The notes under the pieces were generated by a model. That model was not told the DNA's origin, made no database searches, and worked only from the letters and a program-made list of their open reading frames with translations. A stretch of DNA of 64,000 nt from contig JBCCGT010000025.1 of NCBI GenBank assembly GCA_039029135.1, positions 18,502 through 82,501 on the forward strand, in the 5' to 3' direction. Numbering within the stretch: position 1 is the first letter of the stretch; every line of letters starts with the position of its first letter. The translations under genes were made by a program, and so were the position numbers. Of the stretch, positions 25,305-33,388 are shown piece by piece. The DNA is from JALZVT01 sp039029135 (GTDB lineage: Bacteria > Pseudomonadota > Gammaproteobacteria > Pseudomonadales > Azotimanducaceae).

Positions 25305-27344
25305 ATGAGCGCCGACGACACGCAGATCATCCGCCCCAGCGGCTTCTCGCCCAGTCCGGTCTCGAGCACGCAGGCTAGCGGTCTGTCGCGCACGAGCTGG
25401 CTGCTGATCGTCAGCGGCGCGCTCTTGCTCGGGATCGCGCTGTTTCTGTTTACGGCGCGCTCGATCACGCTGGCCTTCACACCGAGCGAGGCGGTTCATA
25501 CCCTGGACGGCGGCTTTGCCGTCGAGATCGGCGGTACCTACCTCACCTTCCCGGGGGCCTACCGGGTACGGGCCGAAGCGCCGGGATATCTGCCTCTGGA
25601 AACCACGGTCGAGGTAGGCGCCGAGCGCAACGAACACTTCGCGCTTACCCTGCTCGAGGCGCCAGGCGCGGTCACGATCAGCTCGGAACCCGCCGGTGCC
25701 GAGGTCATGATCGACGGCGCGAGCGCGGGCACGACACCCTTCACGGCGGCGCTGCGCGCCGGTGACTATCGCCTCGACGCTCGCCTCGCGCGCTACCAGC
25801 CGTATCGGCAACGAATCACGGCCACCGGCTACGCGACGCCGGAAACCGTCACCCTTGCTCTTGCGCCCGACTGGGCGGATGTCAGCGTCACGAGTACGCC
25901 GGGCGGCGCGCGCGTACTGTTGGGCGACACGGACACCGGTCTGACGACGCCCGCCGTCGTGCCCGTTCCCAGCGGCTACGCCGAGCTCAGCCTCAAGCTC
26001 GACGGCTACAAGACCTGGTCGACGGACATCGAGGCGATGGCCGAGGCGCCGCAGAGCCTGCCGCCCGTCGCGCTGGAGCTGGCCGACGGACTCGTGAGCG
26101 TCTTCACGCAACCGGCCGGTGCGGGTATCACCGCGAACGGCCGGTTCTACGGCGAATCGCCGGCCGAGCTTGCCCTGCGTCCCGGCGAGCGCTATCGCAT
26201 CCGCCTGTTCAAGGCGGGCTTCGAGGCGATCACCCGCACCATCACCGCCAGCGCCAGCGAGCAGCGACTGAACGTCAGCCTGACGCCGCAGCGCGGCGAC
26301 GTGAACATTGTGGTCGAGCCCGCCGACGCGGTGCTGTACGTCGACGGCCGGCGCCTGGAGAGCGCCAACCAGACGCTGTCACTGTCCGTCGCGCCGCATC
26401 AGATCGAACTGAAGAAAGACGGCTACGCCGGTTACAGCACCCGCCTGACGCCCAAATCCGGGCTGACGCAGGAAATCAAAGTACGCCTGCTAACCCTCGC
26501 CGAGGCGCGACTGGCGGCCCTGAAGCCACGCCGCGAAAGCGCGGCCGGCGACGAGTTGGTGCTGCTGATGGGCGGCGACTTCACGCTGGGCGCGTCGAGA
26601 CGCGAGCCGGGGCGTCGCGCCAACGAGACGCTGCGCGAGGCGAGCCTGACACGACCCTTCTATATGGCGAGCAAAGAAGTCACGAATGCCCAGTTCAAGC
26701 AGTTCGTGACCGGACATGACTCCGACAAGTTCGAAGAGCACGCGCTAGACAAGCCGGACCAGCCTGTCGTCGGCGTGACCTGGCTGGACGCCGCGAGCTA
26801 CTGCAATTGGCTGTCGAAGCGCGACAACCTGCAACCCTTCTATCGCATAGAACCAGGCAAGGTCAGCGGCATCGATGCTCAGGCGGACGGCTATCGGCTG
26901 CCAACGGAAAGCGAGTGGGCTTTCGCCGCGCGCACTCAGCCCGAGACCGACGAACTGCTGCGCTTTCCTTGGGGGCCGAAGCTTCCCCCACCCGACCGCC
27001 ACGGCAACTACGCTGATCGTTCCGCGACCCACGTGGCCGCACGGGTCATCTTCGGCTACAACGACAATCACATCGTCGCAGCGCCCGTAGGCACCTTCCC
27101 GCCCAACGCCAACAGTCTGCACGACATGGGTGGCAACGTGGCGGAGTGGACCCACGACTACTACGAACTACCCAGCACGGATGCGGTCACCGATCATCTC
27201 GGCCCGGCTACCGGCGAATACCATGTGATACGCGGCTCGAGCTGGCGGCATGGCACCATCAGCGAGCTGCGCCTATCGTTCCGCGACTACGGAAAGGACG
27301 GCCGCAACGACGTCGGCTTCAGGATCGCACGCTATGCGGAATAA
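25305..27344 (+). CDS. Membrane-anchored protein with PEGA repeats and C-terminal SUMF1 (formylglycine-generating-enzyme-like) domain
   Basis: 679 aa. Transmembrane helix at residues 31-50. About five beta-sandwich PEGA-type repeats follow (for example VTISSEPAGAEVMIDGASAG, VSVTSTPGGARVLLGDTDTG, NIVVEPADAVLYVDGRRLES). From about residue 416 to the end is a SUMF1 domain: MGGDFTLGAS, YMASKEVTNAQFKQFV, PVVGVTWLDAASYCNWLS, YRLPTESEWAFAAR, MGGNVAEWTHDYY and RGSSWRHGT. The two active-site cysteines of real formylglycine-generating enzymes, expected just after RGGSW, are absent here. It is therefore more likely a binding or structural domain exposed in the periplasm. Confidence 0.85.
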   Translation: MSADDTQIIRPSGFSPSPVSSTQASGLSRTSWLLIVSGALLLGIALFLFTARSITLAFTPSEAVHTLDGGFAVEIGGTYLTFPGAYRVRAEAPGYLPLETTVEVGAERNEHFALTLLEAPGAVTISSEPAGAEVMIDGASAGTTPFTAALRAGDYRLDARLARYQPYRQRITATGYATPETVTLALAPDWADVSVTSTPGGARVLLGDTDTGLTTPAVVPVPSGYAELSLKLDGYKTWSTDIEAMAEAPQSLPPVALELADGLVSVFTQPAGAGITANGRFYGESPAELALRPGERYRIRLFKAGFEAITRTITASASEQRLNVSLTPQRGDVNIVVEPADAVLYVDGRRLESANQTLSLSVAPHQIELKKDGYAGYSTRLTPKSGLTQEIKVRLLTLAEARLAALKPRRESAAGDELVLLMGGDFTLGASRREPGRRANETLREASLTRPFYMASKEVTNAQFKQFVTGHDSDKFEEHALDKPDQPVVGVTWLDAASYCNWLSKRDNLQPFYRIEPGKVSGIDAQADGYRLPTESEWAFAARTQPETDELLRFPWGPKLPPPDRHGNYADRSATHVAARVIFGYNDNHIVAAPVGTFPPNANSLHDMGGNVAEWTHDYYELPSTDAVTDHLGPATGEYHVIRGSSWRHGTISELRLSFRDYGKDGRNDVGFRIARYAE

Positions 27345-27570
27345 GCGCATTACTCAAATGACGAAGCTCCCCGGGCACATCACACCAGCGCGGCGCTACG
27401 GCTGGCTTCGTCGCGCCGGCGCCGTGGTGCTGATGCTCTGCTGCTGCGTGCACTCGGCGCTGGCGGCAGAGGCCGCGAGCGAAGATGACGCGAGCGACGG
27501 CGACGACGTTTTCATACCCACAGAGGATATTTCCGAAGATTCGGCAGTCCCATTCCCCGTAGACATATGA
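27334..27570 (+). CDS. Small acidic secreted protein, 78 aa
   Basis: The ATG at 27334 lies inside the end of the previous gene (its stop is 27342-27344); ATG 27358 is the alternative. The hydrophobic stretch VVLMLCCCVHSALAAE is a signal peptide with a probable cut after ALA, leaving a mature peptide of about 34 residues dominated by Asp, Glu and Ser (EDDASDGDDVFIPTEDISED). Unrecognised family. Position between the SUMF1 protein and the channel gene suggests it belongs to the machine. Confidence 0.6.
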   Translation: MRNKRITQMTKLPGHITPARRYGWLRRAGAVVLMLCCCVHSALAAEAASEDDASDGDDVFIPTEDISEDSAVPFPVDI

Positions 27571-27692
27571 TCCTGTAACCCGGCCAGATCGCGAGTACGG
27601 CGCCTGACTACACAAAGAACACACAGAGCAACAAGCAGAGCAATAAGCTGAACAACAAACAAAACAAAAAATCGAACCTCCCCGCAGAGCTG
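27571..27692 (+). promoter_or_regulatory. T-poor leader upstream of the ExbB-like gene
   Basis: About 80 bases before the GTG start are almost free of T and rich in A and C, unlike the GC-rich surroundings. The frame of the next gene is open back to 27579 through an Asn/Lys/Gln-rich stretch, but I find no ATG, GTG or TTG in it. Either it is an unstructured translation leader or the gene starts at a rare codon. Confidence 0.4.
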
Positions 27693-28469
27693 GTGTTCCA
27701 GGTCGGCGCGCTGCTGGTCGCGATCATCGTCGTGCACCTGCTCTACGTGACGCTCATTCGGCCCAATGCCGACGTTTTGCTGGAAGAGCAGGCGCAGCGT
27801 TCGGCGGCCGGCGAATCGTTCGTGCCGGATCGCTCGCTGTATGTCGTGCTGCGCGACTACGAGCAGGAGAGCTGTTTCATCCTGATGCTGTGGGCCATGG
27901 CGATCATGGGGTACAAGGGCCGCAACGCACTGCGCGAGCGCGCGTTGCTCAATGACGACGTCGTGCAGGTCGCGGAAGGCGTCAGCGTTTTACCGGAAGA
28001 CTCGCGCGAGTACACGCGGCCCATCCAGGCGCTCGGCGAAGACGACCAGCAGATGCTGCTGCCGCGGGCCCTGCTCGCGGCGCTGCAGCGATTCGCGTCT
28101 ACGCGCAACGTGCAGGACGTCTCGGAGGCCGTGAAGTCAATCTGCGACTCCGAGTCCGATCGACTCGACAGCGAGCTGTCGCTCGTGCGCTACATCGCCT
28201 GGGCGATTCCCAGTATCGGCTTCATTGGCACGGTGCGCGGCATCGGCGACGCGCTTGGCCAGGCGTACAAGGCGGTCGAAGGCGACATCGCCGGCGTGAC
28301 GGCCTCGTTGGGCGTCGCGTTCAACTCGACCTTCGTCGCGCTCGTAATCAGCATCGTCATCATGTTCCTGATGCATCAGCTACAACTCATACAGGAGCGA
28401 CTGGTGCTCGATACGCAGGTGTACGCGGACCAGCGGCTCATCAGGCACATGCAGGTGCGCGACCTGTGA
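27693..28469 (+). CDS. MotA/TolQ/ExbB-family proton channel protein
   Basis: 258 aa inner-membrane protein. Hydrophobic segments at about residues 3-21, 61-73, 166-188 and 203-228. The last two match the ExbB/TolQ channel helices: IAWAIPSIGFIGTVRGIGDAL and VTASLGVAFNSTFVALVISI, with the conserved polar Thr180 and Thr213 of the ion path. The intervening cytoplasmic loop is acidic. Such proteins form pentamers around two copies of an ExbD/TolR/MotB-type helix; two candidate partners are encoded 1.2 and 2.3 kb downstream. The GTG start leaves no cytoplasmic tail before the first helix, so the true start could lie upstream. Confidence 0.88.
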   Translation: MFQVGALLVAIIVVHLLYVTLIRPNADVLLEEQAQRSAAGESFVPDRSLYVVLRDYEQESCFILMLWAMAIMGYKGRNALRERALLNDDVVQVAEGVSVLPEDSREYTRPIQALGEDDQQMLLPRALLAALQRFASTRNVQDVSEAVKSICDSESDRLDSELSLVRYIAWAIPSIGFIGTVRGIGDALGQAYKAVEGDIAGVTASLGVAFNSTFVALVISIVIMFLMHQLQLIQERLVLDTQVYADQRLIRHMQVRDL

Positions 28470-29710
28470 AGCTGCTGTTTCACCTCCACGACCTGGCGCT
28501 CGGCTGGTACGACGGCAGCAACGGCAGCGGCGGCGGCGATCCCGGCGCGGCTTTCATCGGCACGGAGGGGACACTGTTCGGCGCCGAGGCGCTGGCGAGC
28601 GCGCGGCTGGCGCCGCGCGCATTCAATCAGGATCACTGGCAGGCGCTCAACGCCGACCCGCTGAGTCAGACAGCGCCTGGCCTGCAGAACAACGCGGATC
28701 TCGTCTATCGCCACCTGCAGACGCTCTATGAACCCTGGGCGGGCCGCAATCCCGAGGCCGTCGTCATCGCCGTGCCCGGCGGCCACAGCACGGATCAGCT
28801 CGGCATGCTGCTCGGCATTGCTCAGGAAGTCGGGATACCGGTGTGCGGGTTTGTCGACGCAGCGCTGCTCTATGCCCGCACGGCCGCGCTGCCTGAGCGC
28901 GCTTACTGCATCGAGGTCTATCTCCGTCGGGCAGTGGTAACCGAACTGTCCTGCGCAGACGCTCGCTTGCAGCGGGCCGATGCGACGGTCGTACCGCGAA
29001 TTGGTCAGCTGCAGCTCATCGACGGCTGGCTGGACCAACTGGTCGACCGCTTTGTCGCCGATAGCCGCTTCGATCCATTGCGGGTCGCCGAGACAGAGCA
29101 GCAGCTATTCGATCAGGTTCGCGCCTGGCTGCTGGATACCCGCCGCGACGCGCTCGCGGTCGAGATCACCCATCAGGGCAGCACCCGCGCGGTGCGGATT
29201 GAAGCGGAGGAACTGCTGGAGCGCGCCCAGGTGCGCTACAGCGAGATCGAACGACCGCTTGCGCCCGGCTCGACGGTAGTCCTGGGGCCGATCGCCGCTA
29301 CCCTGCCCGGGCTGGCGGCGTTCCTGTCTTCGCGCGGTCACCGCACGCTCGATGCCGACGAGCGCGGGCTAGCGCTGTCGCTAACCGCCTGCCCCGAGCT
29401 GTTCGCCACCAGTGAGGCGGGCGTGCAGTTTTCAAGCGCTGTGCCGTACGCGGCGACACCCGCCGCGCCGAGCCCGACGCTCGAGCCTGCGGCGACCCAC
29501 TTCGTCGATGCCGAGCATCTCGCTCGGCCGCTCGACGCCTTCGCCAACGGTATCGCGGCTCTCGATGCCGCCTATGGCTGGCGCGCGCCCGCGGCCAGCG
29601 TGCGCGTGAACGGCGCGCCCGTCGCCCCCGGCAGAGCGCTGGTTCCGGGCGATGTACTGGAGGCGGGGGACGAACGCGTCACCTGCATTCGCCTCAGCGA
29701 TGGCACGTAA
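28466..29710 (+). CDS. ASKHA-fold (Hsp70/actin-like) protein, unknown function
   Basis: 414 aa, cytoplasmic by appearance. GTG overlaps the channel gene stop (GTGA). The stretch EAVVIAVPGGHSTDQLGMLL then GIPVCGFVDAALLYA matches the Hsp70-type core (VPxxF..Q...., GL....LVxEPxAAALxY), and VDRFVADSRFDPLRVAETEQ resembles the following subdomain with its L..xAE..K helix. The first phosphate loop (normally DLGTTNS) is replaced by LALGWYDGSNG, so ATPase activity is uncertain. The final 45 residues form a small separate beta domain (VRVNGAPVAPGRALVPGDVL). Confidence 0.65.
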   Translation: MKLLFHLHDLALGWYDGSNGSGGGDPGAAFIGTEGTLFGAEALASARLAPRAFNQDHWQALNADPLSQTAPGLQNNADLVYRHLQTLYEPWAGRNPEAVVIAVPGGHSTDQLGMLLGIAQEVGIPVCGFVDAALLYARTAALPERAYCIEVYLRRAVVTELSCADARLQRADATVVPRIGQLQLIDGWLDQLVDRFVADSRFDPLRVAETEQQLFDQVRAWLLDTRRDALAVEITHQGSTRAVRIEAEELLERAQVRYSEIERPLAPGSTVVLGPIAATLPGLAAFLSSRGHRTLDADERGLALSLTACPELFATSEAGVQFSSAVPYAATPAAPSPTLEPAATHFVDAEHLARPLDAFANGIAALDAAYGWRAPAASVRVNGAPVAPGRALVPGDVLEAGDERVTCIRLSDGT

Positions 29711-30788
29711 ACGCCGCTTCAACGTCTTTTCGCTGTCGTTCCTCGACATCATGTCGTGCGGGTTCGGCGCGGTCGTCCTGATCTTTCTGATCATCAATCA
29801 CGCCACCGAAGAGACCGTGCAGGAAACCAATCGCGACATCCTCGCGGAGCTGCGCATGCTCGACTATCAGGTCTTAACCGGGGAGAAAAACCTGGCGGAG
29901 CGGCGCGAGAAACTGGACGAGCAGCTGCGTCGTCTGAAGGAGATCCAAAGACAGATCGCGGCTTTGGAATCCGAAGTGCGCGAGAACACCGAAAGCCTCG
30001 CAGATCTCGATGCGGACACGCTGGCGAAAATCGATAGCGTGGAGCAGCTAAAGAGCGACCTGAAGGTTCAGGAGGACGAAGTGAAGCGCCTGCGCGCCGC
30101 TCAGGCGGAAAGCGAGGGGCAGAACGTTCGCGAGGTTGTCGGCGAGGGCGATCGCCAGTATCTGACGGGCCTGAAGGTCGGCGGCAAACGCATACTGATC
30201 GCGATCGACGTCTCGGCCAGCATGCTCGACCATTCCATCGTCAACGTGCTGCGCCGCCGGAACATGGACGACGAGCGCAAACGCGCAGCGCCGAAGTGGC
30301 GACGCACTGTCGCAACCACGGACTGGCTGGCCGCCCAGATTCCCATCGACTCCCAGTTTCAGATACTGACATACAACACCGAAGTGGACAGCCTGGTCAC
30401 GCCCGGTCAGTTCGACTGGCAGGAGATCGACGGCCCGAACAAGCTCAACTCGGCGGTCGAGCGACTGCGCAAACGCGTCCCCGAAGGCGGCACCAGCCTC
30501 GAAAACCTGCTCGCCCGAGTGGCGTCGATGAGTCCGCAGCCGGACAACCTGTACCTCGTCGCCGACGGCCTGCCGACGCAGGGGCGCAACGAACCGCGCG
30601 CCGCGACGGTGAGCAGCCGCCGCCGCATGGAGCTGTTCGGTCGGGCCGTGAAGCAGCTACCGGATAACATGACCGTCAACGTGATCATGTTTCCGATGGA
30701 GGGCGACCCGCTCGCCGCGGCAGCCTACTGGAACCTCGCCATGGTTCGCGGCGGCGCCTACCTTGCGCCCTCGCGCGATTGGCCGTAG
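29700..30788 (+). CDS. ExbD-like transmembrane helix + coiled coil + VWA domain protein (first paralogue)
   Basis: 362 aa. The N-terminus FSLSFLDIMSCGFGAVVLIF (10-29) is a single helix with Asp16 early in it, as in ExbD (FIDVML) and TolR (LLDVLL), where the Asp carries the proton. Residues about 38-140 are a charged coiled coil. The VWA domain (about 160-362) has a complete MIDAS metal site: D170-x-S172-x-S174, Thr265 and Asp289. Topology places the VWA domain in the periplasm. ATG 29700 overlaps the previous stop. Paralogue of the next gene. Confidence 0.85.
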   Translation: MARKRRFNVFSLSFLDIMSCGFGAVVLIFLIINHATEETVQETNRDILAELRMLDYQVLTGEKNLAERREKLDEQLRRLKEIQRQIAALESEVRENTESLADLDADTLAKIDSVEQLKSDLKVQEDEVKRLRAAQAESEGQNVREVVGEGDRQYLTGLKVGGKRILIAIDVSASMLDHSIVNVLRRRNMDDERKRAAPKWRRTVATTDWLAAQIPIDSQFQILTYNTEVDSLVTPGQFDWQEIDGPNKLNSAVERLRKRVPEGGTSLENLLARVASMSPQPDNLYLVADGLPTQGRNEPRAATVSSRRRMELFGRAVKQLPDNMTVNVIMFPMEGDPLAAAAYWNLAMVRGGAYLAPSRDWP

Positions 30789-30796
30789 GAGGCTCG

Positions 30797-31780
30797 ATGC
30801 CACGTCGCAGAGAAGCCGAAGAGTTTAGCCTGTCGTTCCTCGACGTGATCTGCTGTGGCTTCGGCGCCATCATCCTGCTGCTGATGATCACCAAAACAGC
30901 AGAACCCATAGTTTTAGAAGAGTCTGTGGTCGACCTCGAAGGCCAGATCGTGGCGCGCGAACAGCAGCTGTTCGAGATCCGCGGCCAGGTACAGCAGTTG
31001 GAGCGCCAGACCGACGATACGGAACGCGCACTGGACGAACGCCTGGCGGAACTGTCGCTGAAGAAGGACGAGGCCAGCACCATCCGGGGTCAGTACGCGA
31101 CGACCAAGGAGGAAATAGACGAAGCGCTCACGGGACTCGAGAAGCTCGCCGCCGCGCGGCAGAGCCTAACGGAGGAAATGGAGCGCCTGCTGGGTCAGGG
31201 CTTTAAGCGCAGTTCCGAGACCATCGGCGGCATCCCCGTCGACAGCGAGTACATCATATTCGTCATCGACACCTCCGGAAGCATGCAGCAATTCGCCTGG
31301 GGCGCGGTGATGCGCAAAGTCAGCGAAACGCTGCAGATCTACCCGACCGTGAAGGGCATCCAGGTGATGAGTGACATGGGCGATTTCATGTTTCCCACGT
31401 TTCGCGACCGCTGGATACCGGACTCGCCGCAGCGGCGCCGCTCCATCATCGAGCGCATGCGCAACTGGGCACCATTTTCCAATTCCTCACCGGTCGAGGG
31501 CATAGAGAAGGCCGTCAGCACCTTCTGGGCGCCCGACAAGAGAATCAGCGTTTACGTGTTCGGCGACGATTACACGGGTCGATCGATTGAACAGGTGGTA
31601 GACACGATCGATCGCATCAATCGCGCCGACGCATCCGGTCGCCGTCGCGTGCGCATCCACGCGGTGGGCTTCCCCGTGTATCTGCGTCGCCCGGGCTCTC
31701 GGGCCTTTCGCTTCGCGGCACTGATGCGGGAATTGGCGTATCGTAACGACGGTACATTCGTTGGGTTGCCCAGCCTTTAG
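30797..31780 (+). CDS. ExbD-like transmembrane helix + coiled coil + VWA domain protein (second paralogue)
   Basis: 327 aa. Same design as its neighbour: FSLSFLDVICCGFGAIILLL with Asp16 at exactly the same residue number, a coiled coil (about 40-135), then a VWA domain with D158-T-S160-G-S162. The third MIDAS ligand position is less clear (Ser-rich SNSSPVEG instead of Gly-Gly-Thr) and Asp257/258 lies in VFGDDYTG. AGGAGG sits five bases before the ATG, the best ribosome site of the cluster. Together with the first paralogue it may give a heterodimer inside one channel pentamer. Confidence 0.85.
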   Translation: MPRRREAEEFSLSFLDVICCGFGAIILLLMITKTAEPIVLEESVVDLEGQIVAREQQLFEIRGQVQQLERQTDDTERALDERLAELSLKKDEASTIRGQYATTKEEIDEALTGLEKLAAARQSLTEEMERLLGQGFKRSSETIGGIPVDSEYIIFVIDTSGSMQQFAWGAVMRKVSETLQIYPTVKGIQVMSDMGDFMFPTFRDRWIPDSPQRRRSIIERMRNWAPFSNSSPVEGIEKAVSTFWAPDKRISVYVFGDDYTGRSIEQVVDTIDRINRADASGRRRVRIHAVGFPVYLRRPGSRAFRFAALMRELAYRNDGTFVGLPSL

Positions 31781-31920
31781 CGCGGGCAAGCATCTCGGCC
31801 GTGACACCAGCAATCGGACCAGGTCACCAGACAGAAAACCGAATAGGTAACGCCGCTGCGGGAGCGCCGTTGAGCCAAGTCGAGAGCAAACAAGCACCGA
31901 AAGCCGCCAAGAGGAAACTC

Positions 31921-32598
31921 GTGCAGCAAGGATTGATTCAGCAATCTCGAATTCCATCGCGCTGGCGACGCCGGCTGCTGAGAGCTTCGCTGCTTGGTCT
32001 GGTCGCCGGCACGCTGCTCGGCTGCGCGGGCGCCGACGTCGCGCCAGAACCGACTCTCCTACCGGTGCCGCTGGTCGAGCGGCTGCCGGTCACGATGGGC
32101 ATACATCTACCCATCGCGATCAGCGAGTTCGTCCACGAAGAGGAGCTGCCAAACAACGGACGCTGGCGCATCGAGCTGGGCAGCGCGCAGCAGCTAATGT
32201 TTGAAAACCTTGCAAGTGGGCTGTTCATCGCTCACGCGGCGGTCGCCGATCCAGCGGCGCCGGGACCCGAGGTCGACGGCATCCTCGTGCCGAACATCGA
32301 ACAGCTGCAGTTCGCGATCCCATCCCAGACACGCACCGACTTCTTCGAGGTCTGGATCAAATACCAGTTTCGGCTGCTGCGACCCGACGGCAGCATGATC
32401 GCGGAGTGGCCGCTCCAAGCCTACGGCCGCGCCAACCGCCGCAACTATGGCTTCATGGAGGACACGCAAAACGGTGCGCTGCAGGCTGCGGCCCAGCTTG
32501 CATTGCGCGATGCGATGGCCTTCTTCTCATTCAAGTTCCCGCGTCTACCGGCCGTCACCACGTGGCTGCAGGAGGTCGCACAACAACCGAAAGGCTGA
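31921..32598 (+). CDS. Lipoprotein, 225 aa, unknown family
   Basis: Lipobox GTLLGC with Cys35 after an Arg-rich n-region (SRWRRRLLRASLLGLVAG). I chose GTG 31921, which has AGAGGA seven bases upstream; the frame is open to GTG 31801, but that would add 40 residues before an ordinary signal. The mature part has alternating beta segments (GIHLPIAISEFVHEEE, FFEVWIKYQFRLLRPDGSM) and ends with a helix, resembling small outer-membrane assembly lipoproteins. Next gene starts 4 nt later. Confidence 0.72.
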   Translation: MQQGLIQQSRIPSRWRRRLLRASLLGLVAGTLLGCAGADVAPEPTLLPVPLVERLPVTMGIHLPIAISEFVHEEELPNNGRWRIELGSAQQLMFENLASGLFIAHAAVADPAAPGPEVDGILVPNIEQLQFAIPSQTRTDFFEVWIKYQFRLLRPDGSMIAEWPLQAYGRANRRNYGFMEDTQNGALQAAAQLALRDAMAFFSFKFPRLPAVTTWLQEVAQQPKG

Positions 32599-32602
32599 CG
32601 TC

Positions 32603-33268
32603 ATGCATAGTCACCGCTTGCTGACCCTCACACTCATCGCCCTCACCAGCGCCCTTGGCGGCTGCGTCACCGCCACGGTGCAGCAGGTTCGCGAGGCGGC
32701 AACCGGGATGTCAGAGGGCGATTCGGTGGTCGTCCTCGGCCGGGCTGGCAAGGCCCGCGGCGCGGAGACCGAGGAGGACTTCGTGACCTGCGTTGGGCGC
32801 AACATGGGGGCCGGCTCGGACCCCATTCCGGTGATCAGCGAGCAGGAGTTCAAGGACGCGTTGTTCCCCTGGTTCGAACCGCGCATCGCACCGGTTGCCG
32901 CTCGAGAACTGCCCGAGTTGCTGGCCCAGCCGCTGATGTCAGAGCGGCTGCAGGATATCGGCCTGCGCTATCTCATCTGGGTAGACGGCTCCACCCAGCG
33001 TACCGATGAGACCGGCAGCATGAGCTGCACGGTCACACCCGGCGCCGCCGGTTGCTTCGGTTTCTTATCCTGGGAGCACGACTCTTCCTACGAAGCCTCG
33101 GTGTGGGATATCCATACCGGGCGTCCGGTCGGCAAAGTGAGCTCAGACGCGACGGGCACCAGCTACATGCCGGCAGTCGTCGTACCCCTGCCCTTCGTCG
33201 CCCGCGTTCGCACCCAGGCCTGCAACACGCTGGCCGGTCAGCTGAAGACCTTCATCATCGAAGGATAG
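32603..33268 (+). CDS. Lipoprotein, 221 aa, unknown family
   Basis: Signal peptide with lipobox ALGGC (Cys21). The mature protein contains VVVLGRAGKARGAETEEDFVTC, then VISEQEFKDALFPWFEPR, and a beta-rich second half with paired cysteines (MSCTVTPGAAGCFGF) that could form a disulfide in the periplasm. It ends with PFVARVRTQACNTLAGQLKT. Four nt behind the previous lipoprotein gene; probably the last member of the cluster. Function unknown. Confidence 0.72.
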   Translation: MHSHRLLTLTLIALTSALGGCVTATVQQVREAATGMSEGDSVVVLGRAGKARGAETEEDFVTCVGRNMGAGSDPIPVISEQEFKDALFPWFEPRIAPVAARELPELLAQPLMSERLQDIGLRYLIWVDGSTQRTDETGSMSCTVTPGAAGCFGFLSWEHDSSYEASVWDIHTGRPVGKVSSDATGTSYMPAVVVPLPFVARVRTQACNTLAGQLKTFIIEG

Positions 33269-33388
33269 CTTCGCCACCACGCTGCGTTATGCTGACGCTC
33301 CCGCGGGCTGGCCGGGCGGGCGCGTTCATGGGGCCGTTCGGTCGACACGCGAACCGGACCCTCGATTGCGACATACACACACATACTC

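Noticed and set aside
24717..26111. 464-codon minus-strand open frame opposite the TPR and PEGA genes
   Set aside because: Arg/Gln/Asp-rich translation typical of antisense frames in GC-rich DNA; the plus strand has recognised domains.
25305..27344. Formylglycine-generating enzyme for the sulfatase at 53.7 kb
   Set aside because: The catalytic cysteine pair is missing and the genes are 26 kb apart.
27693..31780. Flagellar stator MotAB, TolQR or Zorya defence system
   Set aside because: No peptidoglycan-binding OmpA domain, no TolA/TonB partner in standard order, no ZorC/ZorD helicase-type genes. The VWA domains make it distinct.
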